Source: Xiphydria camelus
Lineage: Eukaryota; Arthropoda; Insecta; Hymenoptera; Xiphydriidae
Length of the DNA stretch: 64,000 bases
NCBI GenBank assembly: GCA_963678675.1
Contig: OY783198.1
Location: 315,001 to 379,000 of the forward strand
Direction of reading: 5' to 3'
Shown: piece after piece, positions 13,562 to 24,442 of the stretch
How positions within the stretch are numbered: the stretch's first letter is position 1
How the letters are laid out: each line of letters opens with the position of its first letter
Translations under genes and position numbers: made by a program
Notes under the pieces: generated by a model
What the model was told of the DNA's origin: nothing
Database searches by the model: none
The model's input: only the letters and a program-made list of their open reading frames with translations

Positions 13562-13562
<1 letters not shown>

Positions 13563-13604
<42 letters not shown>
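13563..13604. repeat. (ATT)n microsatellite
   Basis: About 14 uninterrupted TTA/ATT units. Confidence 0.95.
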
Positions 13605-13772
13605 TCGCTCGTTTCCTTCATAAAAAACAGAAAAGCAGTAGATGAAAAACAGCGAGCACAGTGTTTTAAGTGATATATAGATATGTACGTGTGGCTGCAC
13701 GCGTGTGCGGAGAGCCGCGCGATTAGAAACCTCGTTGGGGTCTGGCACAAGATCCGAATGAGAGAGAAATAG

Positions 13773-13775
<3 letters not shown>

Positions 13776-13817
<42 letters not shown>

Positions 13818-13818
13818 A

Positions 13819-13849
<31 letters not shown>

Positions 13850-13942
13850 AAGTTCGTTCTTGCGCATCGAAACTACACTATGCGAAGAAGAGTGGGCGAG
13901 GTTTATTATTATTCATTATTATTCACGAAGGAAAGCGTGGGC

Positions 13943-13986
<44 letters not shown>
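13776..13986. repeat. Two (GA)n arrays
   Basis: Interrupted GA arrays at about 13776-13852 and 13942-13986, separated by about 90 bases of nonrepetitive sequence. Confidence 0.93.
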
Positions 13987-13993
<7 letters not shown>

Positions 13994-14165
13994 ATAGCTA
14001 AAACTATATGGGCGCGCGCCCAGCCGGCGTATATACGAGCGCCGTTCCGCTACCCCCGTGTGTTCCCGATGACAATCGCGACCCTAGGGTGAATATTATT
14101 TTTTTTAAGCCAATCAATCCCCGACTGAAAATCCAAAAAGATCGTAAACGGAGGAGCGAAATGAA

Positions 14166-14358
14166 CACTGAGAAAAAAAAAGATTAAAAATTATCCGGTT
14201 AGAAGGGTAATCTGAGTACGAAAGGTAAAATAAATCAAAAATTATCCTTCCAGGGTTTAAAATTTAACCTTCTTTGGAATAATTTTTGATCTAGTTTACC
14301 TTTCGTACTCAGATTATCCTTCTAACAGAATAATTTTTAATCTTTTTGTTTCTCAGTG
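14166..14358. repeat. Inverted-repeat (MITE-like) element with CACTGAG ends
   Basis: 193-base near-palindrome. Both ends start CACTGAGAAA. The left arm (about 88 bases) and the reverse complement of the right arm share AAAGATTAAAAATTAT, then GGTAATCTGAGTACG or GATAATCTGAGTACG, then AAAGGTAAA, leaving only a short centre. There is no ORF, so it would depend on a transposase supplied elsewhere. No TA target duplication is evident. Confidence 0.85.
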
Positions 14359-15013
14359 AAGACGGATTTCGTTTTAAAACGGTCCCTCCTCGTGATCAGC
14401 GCCTCGTTTTAACGGACGTCCAACATTTCAGCCCTTTTTTTTATCGTGCATGCATCGCTACGCGGTGCCCTCTCCTGACGGCGCCGCGGGCGTTTTACAA
14501 AACTGCGGTTTCTTAATTTTTTCCCCCATTCGCTTTTGGTTCCATTTTCACTTTTAACCGGTGGACTTTCCATTTTTTTATGCGCATTTAAGTCGAGGTC
14601 CTGGACTTTTTTCCTTTCAATCGCGGGAAAGCAGTCTTCGAAATGCCGAGGAACACGCAGAGGTGGTGGCCGGTGCAGCGGTACTTCAAAACGGGGTCAT
14701 TCGCTCGTTTTTGTGTATGGAACAGTTGTGATTTTTTTTTCGTATCGTCACCACCGTCGCGTTGCGTTTAAATTGATTCTTCCGTTCTTCGGAGTCGCGA
14801 CCCTTCGACGTCGTGATTTCTCCAACCTCTCGAAACGTTCGGTTCTCTCCGCCGTGCGTCCGCGCTCCCGAAAGTCACCGGCGGTCCCTTCGATTTTTTG
14901 TTCTATATCCTCGCTTCGCACTTCTTCGGTTTTTCTTTCAGTCGCCCTTTCCGTAATTCGCAGGGACGCAATCGATCTCTTCGAGGACCTCTCGCGCGAC
15001 TCTCTTCGTGATT

Positions 15014-15034
15014 GGGGGGGCGGGGGGGGGGGGG
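15014..15034. repeat. G-rich homopolymer run
   Basis: Seven G, one C, then about twelve G; a possible G-quadruplex-forming tract on the + strand and a likely assembly-sensitive site. Confidence 0.8.
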
Positions 15035-15104
15035 CGTTCGAGGGGACTTCGCGGGCGCGCACGCGAGCTCGCGCCTGTTATAGACTTGACCACTTATAAT
15101 TAAT

Positions 15105-15110
15105 AATAAA
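15105..15110 (+). terminator. Candidate poly(A) signal AATAAA
   Basis: AATAAA in an AT-rich segment 4.3 kb downstream of the TIS11 stop. It is an orphan signal that could end a long TIS11 3' UTR, but nothing links the two except strand and the absence of an intervening gene. Confidence 0.25.
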
Positions 15111-15148
15111 ATAATATACTTTATGTGTACGTCTTTTTTAATTTAATA

Positions 15149-15181
15149 TATTTATTTTTTCAATCGTATTTATATATTTAT
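15149..15181 (+). promoter_or_regulatory. Cluster of three TATTTAT (AU-rich element) heptamers
   Basis: TATTTAT occurs at 15149-15155, 15167-15173 and 15175-15181. As RNA, UAUUUAU is the binding site of TIS11/TTP proteins. If the TIS11 transcript reaches this point the cluster could serve autoregulation, but AATAAA lies just upstream, so inclusion in the mRNA is uncertain. Confidence 0.35.
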
Positions 15182-17743
15182 ACAATATTTTATACATGCG
15201 TTCTTCTCAGATATATAAAAAAAACACGGATATAAACGAATGTGCGTGCAGGTCGAACTCGTCTCTTGGCTCTCATAACACAGACGGACTCGGCTCCCCT
15301 CGTACGTGTAAAGAATTCCTCGTGATTTTCCATTTTGGTCCGACGAGTGGGGACGCGTTTATCCCTCCTTTATTTCCGATTCGTAAAATAGCAGTTTTCG
15401 TTCGACTTCGAAAAAGTAGGAGTTACAGATTCTTCCGTTCAGTTTCAATTCCGCCGATGTATACCCGATTTCTTTAAGGTTCCTCTTGGTCTTATTCGCG
15501 CGCAACACTCGTTCTCCTTTTCTCTCATCTCTTCGTCGGTGCCGTCGATACCGGCTTCTCGTACGTGCACACGCGATTACGCGTTCGTACGTACTTTATT
15601 CGGCGTTCGCGCCGCGAGGATCGTATTCCCGAAAAAGAAGAAAAGCGAAATATACGTATACTTAATTTTCCTTGTGATAGTCAATTACGCGAGTCCGCTC
15701 TAACGGGCGACTATTATATGACGACGACGACGGTATACGACGGTTCGGCGTGTAAACGAGAGAGATAGACATGGAGAGAGTGAAAACGAACGTGAAAAAG
15801 CTATCGAGCGAAACGCGCGCGCTTCGCACACCTTCCAAATACGTAGGTATCTACTACGCGATGGGAGCCAAGCGACGGGCCCGGCGGAAGTCGTTCGAAC
15901 CTGAAGAGAAAGAAAAACAAACGGCGCCCGACTTTCACGCGTCCCGAGGCGCTCCGAAGCTCCCGAAATATCGGTTCGAAATGATTCTGTTTTTTTTCTC
16001 TGCATTATTTTGGATTTGCATCTTTTCGGTTACTCTCCTCCCCCTTTCGCACTCGAAAGCGCTTTTCGTTTCGAGGGGAATTTTCGTTTCCTCGCCCGCG
16101 CTTCGGAGTCGCGCTCCTCCGCCGGAGTGGGACGGCGAGAGGAAGGCGGAGGAGCGGCGCGGAGAAAAAAGAAAGTAATGACTTCGGAGTCCCCGCCGTA
16201 TAGAAAGCGGGAGCTTTCGACGCTCGTCGTCGTCGTCGACGTGGTCGCCGCCGCCGAGATTTCGTGGGTTCGAACGACTCCTGCGTGAAGACCGCGATAC
16301 TCGCGCCGCACAATGGGACCACAAAAGTGATAAACAGAAAAAAGTAGGTTTTCGTTATTAGAGAGAAAATGCGAGCGGAAGGGGAAAGAAAACGCGCGTC
16401 GGGAAGGGAGTCGACGGCGGACGGTCGAGGCGATGGCTCTCGTGTTTTGTGACGGCCCGGCGGACGTGGCGTCGGGAAAGGTGGCGTAATGCGCCTTTCC
16501 CGCGCGCTTCCCTCTGGGCGCGCGATCACGACGAAGAGGAGAGAGCGAGAGCTGAATGAACGACGACTGACTCTCCGCGGTGCGACGACCCTTCCCGACG
16601 GTTTTTTGGTTCATTATCGAAACACACAAGTCTTATGTACCACGAAAGATGTAGTTTGATAAGTATTGCCAACAATACGCAACCTATTTAATACATTTTA
16701 TTATTACAAAATAAAACGCCTGTTGTCGCATTCATTTATTTCCGACGACCGACCCGCTTTCCCCCGGTCGTCCTGTCCTCCTCACCTCCGCCTCCTACTA
16801 CAATCGCGTCCTCGGCACTTTCCTCGCAAATTTCACGCGAGTAGAGGCGCCACACCGCGGACACTTTCACTTCGATATTCGACGGACGCGGGAGCCGCGA
16901 TTTGGCGGAAACTTGGATGGAGAAGTTCGTTGGAAGCTGTTTACGAACGCTCCAAGTAGGTACTGAAGGTTCGACCAATTTTTTATATCCCGTGAGTCGA
17001 TCGACCGCGAGGTGATCTTGGAGCAGAAGTGATTCACGACGCACTCGCGCGAGGTATTCTCGGAAATTCTGATTCAGGGCTCCCTTCCTTCCGCGGGAGG
17101 TCGGGCGCGATAGGCACATGTAGGTACCTGGATCTCGATCGATGCAAATCGGCTCGCGATATCCGAGAAGCCGCCAGTCATTCCCGTTGTAGGTCTTGGA
17201 AATCGGCAATTCGAACGTGCGTTCGCGGATACGTTCGTCCGAGGTTGAAGAGAAGCAAGTATAAGTAGGTACCGACCTCACGGTAAGTCCGTGCTCGCGT
17301 GTTATATGAAGGACGTTTCAATCGTTAATTTGACAATATTTTTTTCCAAAACACGCGTGTTCCGTAGTCGTTCGGTGGCAAAAATATTTTCATTTTAATC
17401 GGGCGACGTTAACGCGCACAGGTGCGAATCCGTATATAGGTATAAATTACTTATCGCGCCATCGACGTTAATTTCATCGCGGTTATATTTTGCTACACGG
17501 AATTTTTGAGAACACGTCGGACACCGATGACACGGACAGAGGGAGGTGTGCGACGCATCGAGGTACGCCTTATTGTTTTTTTTTTTTTTTTTTCGCTCAA
17601 TGAAAGCCGGCGCTATTACATCACAAGGACGACTATTCGATGGCTTCCTGCGTAGCTGTCGTGACGTCGTGATTCATTAAGAATCGACGAGGAGGAGAAA
17701 ACCCGTAAGTGTGTAGAACCATGTCAGCGTTTGACGTAACCAA

Positions 17744-18151
17744 TGACGTCACCTGCCCGAAGTCATGCGACATACGTCACCGGATTAAGCCCGCTGACTT
17801 TTCATTGTCGGATAAGATTGGAAGCCGAATCGAGCGACCGGTTTATCCCTCGACGCGTTTCTCGTTTTGCATTTTTATGCGACGTTTCAGCGAAGTTCCG
17901 TAAAAGGAAGGCAGTGAAAGAAAAAAGTCGACCCGCCTCGCCTCTTCGGTTCGATCAGGATCAGCGTCCGAGATAAGCGGGGCGATTCGCGATCGTCGGC
18001 GGAATCGGGAGTGACGTCATTCGACGGGAAAAACGAAGAGCGGATGGTATTTTTTAACGGAGAGCCGTTAAAGCGTGGCACTCTCTTGACGATCCAGCGC
18101 CGAAAGAATTCTCAGCGGCGTTGTTTTCTCGAAACGAAGCTGATGACGTCA
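17744..18151. promoter_or_regulatory. Cluster of palindromic CRE (TGACGTCA) sites
   Basis: Perfect TGACGTCA octamers lie at 17744-17751, 18012-18019 and 18144-18151, with near matches TGACGTCG (about 17662), TGACGTAA (about 17732) and TACGTCAC (about 17773). TGACGTCA is the CREB/ATF consensus. Only two other perfect copies (8696 and 27281) were noticed in the window, so the clustering is marked. It may be an enhancer or promoter; the target gene is unknown. Confidence 0.45.
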
Positions 18152-18436
18152 CTCGTGGGGGAAAAATCGCGCGAGTGCATTCTTTTTTTCGATTTCGTAG
18201 ACGTAGCTTTCTCCTTTTTACCCGATTGGGAAATTTCATTGGAATTTCGAGAGAATTTTATTTAGTGTGAAATGTAAAAAATCCACGGAACCGTTCTACC
18301 CACGCGCAGACACGAGGCGATAAAAGTCGATGATATTTGTATTCCCCAGAGAGAAATCTTTTCCGCCTTCATTCGAGATAATGTGGAGAAGCACGTGGAA
18401 ATAGACAAGGACGACAGGAATTAGAATCGGCGAGAT

Positions 18437-18440
<4 letters not shown>

Positions 18441-18468
<28 letters not shown>
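18441..18468. repeat. (GA)n microsatellite
   Basis: About 14 uninterrupted GA units. Confidence 0.93.
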
Positions 18469-21466
18469 TGCGTGTGTAAGAGAGGACATTGACCTCTCTC
18501 CACGCACATTCGAATTCGCCGTGGCCAAGAAAAGCGTGGAAACCCGTGCTGCTTGCCAGGACCTTAAGCCTCATTCACAACCTATAATTAGCCCCGCGAG
18601 CGGATAGCGTAAAGCGATTTGGCAACGCTGCGATATTTCCGCGAGTGCCTATTTGCCTAGCCGCGCGAAGCTTCCTTCAATTTTCGATTTTGAACGGTGC
18701 TTCGCGAGTCGCGGTGCATGCTTCCTCCTCCCGCCTCTCTCTCTCTCTCTCTTTTCTCCGCGCAAGAGACGGGCTGTCTTGACTTTCTGGAATCACCGTG
18801 GTTACTTGGTTACTCGGTTATAGGTGTCCGCGCGATTAAAACATACCGCGAAGCCGAAGCGCGCGAAAATTGGACTCAACGTACGTCTTTGTCCCGCGCC
18901 AGCGAAGCCATGCGTGCGCGCTACGCGTCGAGAGAAAGAGCGCGGCATAAAGAAAAATGATTCATAGGTGCAGATACGATTGTATTTACGCGCATGTGGT
19001 CGCGCGGCCCACGTTGATCCCCTTCGCTCCGAGGAAACTTTTCGAACGATTGATCGGTAGGCGCGTTGCGTCGTCCACCGTTTACCCAGATAAATTGAAT
19101 TCGATTAGCGCGAGGTACGCAGAAGCGTACTTCACGAATTGTCGATACTTAGCGTCGGTAAGTGCGGTCTGCGCGTGGAGTGGAATCGGCATCGTCGCAA
19201 GTGTGGGCTTCCATTTAACGCGTTTCGTTCGTAAATTTGTGATTTGAGACGGGAATTCATGAACGAAGGATTTTTCGTGATTTTCGGAAATTTAAATCGA
19301 AGTGTATCCTCGAGACTGCCAACACACTTAACTCCAGGAAGAGCGGAAGGAGATTGATTCGATTAATGCTCCAACGACATAAATTCGCCATAAATTCGGC
19401 TACATAATATAGCAAACAACTGATCGAGAGCAAACCGGAAGTCGCCGCGGTGCATACTATACGGCGAGCCGGTGACGAATCTCTTCTTCGTAATTAGAGT
19501 CGTGCTATCGTCGGATGCTATCGTAAACACGGGGCACACAGAAGCACATTTACCGTCGGTATCTCGTACCGAAAATATACCGGCGGCGGATAGGCTTCGG
19601 ACGGAATTGATGCGTGTGGCCGCTCATCCCGTTAAAAATTTGTCGCTGTTTTTTTCCCCCGTAACATAAGTACATATAGGTAGGAGTCGCGTCGTTCATC
19701 CGACGCGTTGCGCGTATAATTCGTACGCACAGCGAGGAGACGAGTTCTCGGGTAAAGTCCACGATATACGCGCGGGGAATTCTTCATCGGATGCGACGAA
19801 ATAATGGGGAGGGATGCTCGTAAAACAGGGCCAAGCTCTAGTGGGAAAGAATTTCAGCGACAAGCGCGCGCGCGCGTTAGAAACGCAATGCTTCTCGAAC
19901 GAAATTCACCCGGCCGTCGCACGGATCACGCATATCGCGCACGCGGTACATCGACTCATTCCGGGGCCGTATATAGGTACTTTTTTTTTTTCTCGCCGGC
20001 CTGGCGATGATGACACGTCAAACATATCGCGTATTCGCGCGAGCGGAGTCACATGTGAACAAACAAGAAGAGCAAACGGCTCATCGCTATTACTCCCTGG
20101 TCGAAGACGAGAGAGAAAAAATACCTCGCTTCGATATTATATCACGTGGACGGCCGACGTTCGTTTTTTATTTGAACGGAAATAACATTTCGCTCCGTGT
20201 GTCGCGGCCCTTCGGACCTGTCCGTACGGAAGGTACAACCTTGCGAGGGTTCAACGAGAATTGGAGCAGCTATTCATCGATATCCATTGTGTGACGGTCG
20301 TGGATCCCATTTACAGTCGAGTTTTAGAAAGTAATCGAAAGTTACGATTCGATCTAGCCGGAATTCCAGGTGAAATAAAATTGAGGCATCTCTCTCTCTC
20401 GTCCGCACAAAGAGCGATCGACTCGCATCGAGCCCAACGCCAACGAAAATACCCGCGAGGGGTTGCGCGAACGACGCTCTCGCCGGAAAGATATTCGCTT
20501 CCGAAGGGAGCGTTTCTCATGGGCGAACGAGAGTCCTATATGCGCCAAGGAGCAAACTGGCTGCGCGGAGTTTTTTGGCGGGCTCGAAAAATAGATAAAA
20601 ATGCGCAAATAAACGCCGGTCGTGGCTCAGGGACAACCGGTTGCCATCTTGCTTTCTTATATAAGTCCCTCCTTGGTCTTAAAGACGTCCCGTCGCCGTG
20701 CACTCGCCAACATTTGACTCACCTCCTCCGGTTCCTTCCTCGCTGGTTGTTTCATCGCCTCTTCGATTTTCCGAATCGCGAAGCTCGACGGGGATGCTGG
20801 AACACTTTCCGACACTCACTCACGATGAGTAGCGCGAATCTCCACGCGGGGATTTCGCGGCTATGCGGGAGTAGAGAGTCCGACGATCTGGGAAAGATAA
20901 CGATTGCGTGAGAGAATCTTGGAAAACCAACTCTGATAGGTACAACGTCTCACACATGTACCTATTGGATTCCAATTCGACTGGGATTCTATTTTCGACA
21001 ACTACTGTAGAGAGCTTTTTCACAGATCGCGCAACGCGATCTTCATAAAGGCATCGTGTCGAGTTCAATAAAAAATGCACCGGTAACGAGATAATTGCGA
21101 CGAAAGTGTACACGTCGCCCCGATAACGACCATTACTTCCCAGCCGAAAGAGCCAATATCGTCTTCGCTTTACTTTATCGCTACAATTTCTCACCGTTCT
21201 GATTATACACGCTCGGGCATTTTTCTCGTCATTGTCATCACTACTCTCCTCTCGACGATACGTAGAATAGAACCGATATATGCGAACGAAGTCAAGCGAC
21301 CGGGGTGAAAAGGCTGCGGCACGGCAGTCGGTTGGCAACACTTGACTCTCCTCGGCGCAAGGTTACGGTGGACGGACTCTATCTCGTGGCGAGCGAGCGA
21401 GAGAGACGGGGTCGCGGCTGGCACGCACGCGGTGCGAGCGAGAGCGACGAGAGATGAGACGAGATG

Positions 21467-21469
<3 letters not shown>

Positions 21470-21541
<72 letters not shown>
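21470..21541. repeat. (GA)n microsatellite
   Basis: About 36 uninterrupted GA units, the longest dinucleotide array in the window. Confidence 0.97.
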
Positions 21542-21543
<2 letters not shown>

Positions 21544-24212
21544 ACCGAGAGACAGAGGATCGAACTTTCTACATGCTGTGCATACGTATGCGAGCGGCGG
21601 TATAAAACGGTGCGAATTTACCGGCGCGATCGAGGGACCGCTGAATTTTCCGCGGGAAACCTTCTCCCCGTTCGCGAAACATGATCGGCCGCCGCGCGTG
21701 AGCGTCCAACGAATAGGTACCTATACACAGAAGCGAACGATACGCTCGCCCCCCGGGGTATCCACACGCAACGGCGAAACCGCACGAAAGAAGGACGACG
21801 CGTCTCTTTCAACCCGTTTCCTCGATAATGAAACGCGTACATCTTAACCTTCGCATACATGGGATGCCTCGCCCCGACGCAGTTGCGACGTTTTTCGAAA
21901 CGCGACTCACCGGCCGGCCGAGATTGCTTTACCTTGAAACGCGACGACGAACGACCCGCGGCGGCGACTCGACGAAACTATTCGACGAGAGACGGGACGC
22001 GCGACGAGCCGCGCGCCTTTTTACCGTCGAATTTTGCGTGCCCGCTCCGCCGACTCGGCTTGATCGATCCTTTATCGATACGGGAGGTTAGATTGCGCGC
22101 CGTGTTCGCGTTGACGAAACGCAGACAGACGTGCGCTGTATCCTTCGCACGGACGCGGAACGATTTACAGGAGCGTTTGCTATTCCTCGGTCGCACCGCC
22201 GCGATGATGCTGGCGGCAATATCGATCGATCGAATTACCATCCCTGACCTAACCTCGCGGATAGTTGGATAAATAGAATGCGCATAGTTGCATTCGAGTC
22301 CTGCTCGTTGTATTTCCGCGGATAATTCATGATTACGTTGGGTTAGGGTGCGCTCGGAAAAGAACCCATCGCGCGCTACTCATGCCGGCAATGCACGGGC
22401 GTCGATGTACCTCGCGTCATATTATGCTTACCGTGTTTACGCGTGATACCGCGCGTGACTCAACCCGTTGACTCCTTCTGCATAGGCTTCGATCAATTCT
22501 CACGCGACACGGATGATTTTGAGTACGCGATAATCCGTCGACAGAGGTAAACCTTCGCGCGTCAAATTCGGCCTCGCGGCAATCGAACGCGAACCGGATA
22601 CATATTATGTATTTCCTCACCGCGCGCATCAACTGCGACTGCGGTTAATGGCTGCCGGCGCATGCGCAGTGCCGTAGGTAGGATGGAGCCCGCAGCTGGT
22701 GCGATGAAGAAATTCGAACGTTTTCTTTCTTTCGAACTTTTCTGTCCAACTAAATTTACCCATTCGAGGAAAAAGCACCGTGACATTCGATTACGTCGTG
22801 GATTGGATGTTTTCTTGTAGAATTCAAACGTATCTCGATGATTCTCGTCGTAGAATTCGAAGGGAGATGAAATAAATGAAATACATAATTCAAATCTCAT
22901 TGACATTTTAATCAGAGAACTGATTGTACAATATCCTAACACATTTTTCCACCGCAATAAATGAGCGGATGAATTAATCAGCAAGGAGAATCACGCGACC
23001 CTCGGTCTGATATTTCGAATCGTTTCAAGAGCTGTCATCGTATTGGTGTCAAAAAATGCATGTACACTTTTTCTCTTCACTCTCAACAGTCACGCTTCCC
23101 TATCTTATCGTCCCGCGGGAGGTTACGAAAATAAGCATTCGCAGCGAATTGTGGCAGCGAATCGGCTGCACGGGGGAAAAAAAGGGAACTATCGCGAGCA
23201 TAATCGTGATGTGTGTGTTATCGTTGAAAGATATTTTTGCCAGGCGCGTTGCGGGCGCGGGTCGATGCGATTCGCGCGAAAACGAGTTCCGCTATAATTC
23301 CGATCGTAAAATCATAGTTTATTTTACATCGGCTCCGCGTTATATTATGAAAACCTTCTCCCTACGGAAATATTGCGGGCGATCGGTTACGCAAGCGTGT
23401 TTTCACAAATGATTTCATCCGACCCGAGGAAACAAAAATTGCGACTAAACCAAACATTTTTTGCTCCGGAGACCCTCGAAAAATTCGAGACGAGCGTTGC
23501 GTGCTGTTAACACCGCGCGTCTACGTTGCAACGCGCGTTCGACGCCAGGAACAACGCCGAGCCACGCCGCGATATGTTTGATAAAAGTCATTTCCCGATA
23601 AGACTGCCTCGCCCGCGCCGTCGCGGTCAATACGGGATAGGGTTCAAAATCCTGAAGCCGGTCGCGCCATATTTTACCCCCTTCCCCCGCCGACTCCTAT
23701 GTACGTCGCGCTACGTACTCGCGCGATAAGATTTTATTTTTACGAGAGTATACGCATTTCTGTACACACACGCGGTTTATCGCATCGTGGGCGTATTTTC
23801 TAACGCGTGTATACGCGGCAAAATATGTACGGGATGGTCACGGAGAGAGGGCAAGTGAGCAGAGAGACCCGCGAGTCGAAATATTTGAAGGAATAAACGC
23901 GTTTCGTATTTTTCTCCATTTCTAAAATTAGCTGTACTTAATTGATATCGTGGTTTACGATCTCTTTACACGGGTACACACACATAAATCCGCGTTTCTG
24001 CGTGCATACCTATTCGCGTAATTCGTCGTATACTTATGTAGGTACCTATATGTATGAACGCGGCGCATCGTCACGGAATTTCCTGGAGGAAAACCGCGCA
24101 ATCTCTGTACTGTGGCCGCTCTATCGAGCGTTTGAGGCGAATTTTCGTCCGAGAAGTATAGGTACGACGCGTCGCTGCCTCGAAGAAACTAAAATCATAT
24201 ACAGAGAGGAAG

Positions 24213-24442
24213 AATTAGTTGGATCTAATGAAAATGATTTGCGGGCTCGCGAGTAATTATTTATTTATATCAATGACATTTTTTAATTAATCAATTAGAT
24301 ATCTCTTCCTTACAACGCCATGTGGAATAGTGTGCGATAGCAAGGAAGAAATGTCAAGTTAATATGAAAAAAGATGACACTCGTATAAATTGATAATTAC
24401 TTGCAACCCCGCAAGTAATTTTTTTAGTAGATCCAACTGATT
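24213..24442. repeat. Inverted-repeat (MITE-like) element with AGTTGGATCTA ends
   Basis: 230-base element. The left end (AATTAGTTGGATCTA) and the reverse complement of the right end (AATCAGTTGGATCTA) match, and the match continues imperfectly for about 65 bases through a conserved AAGTAATTAT/GAGTAATTAT block. A minus-strand open frame runs into the right arm and is probably fortuitous. Confidence 0.75.

Noticed and set aside
20261..20911. 216-codon open frame on the + strand
   Set aside because: Low-complexity basic composition, no family resemblance, no supporting gene structure.
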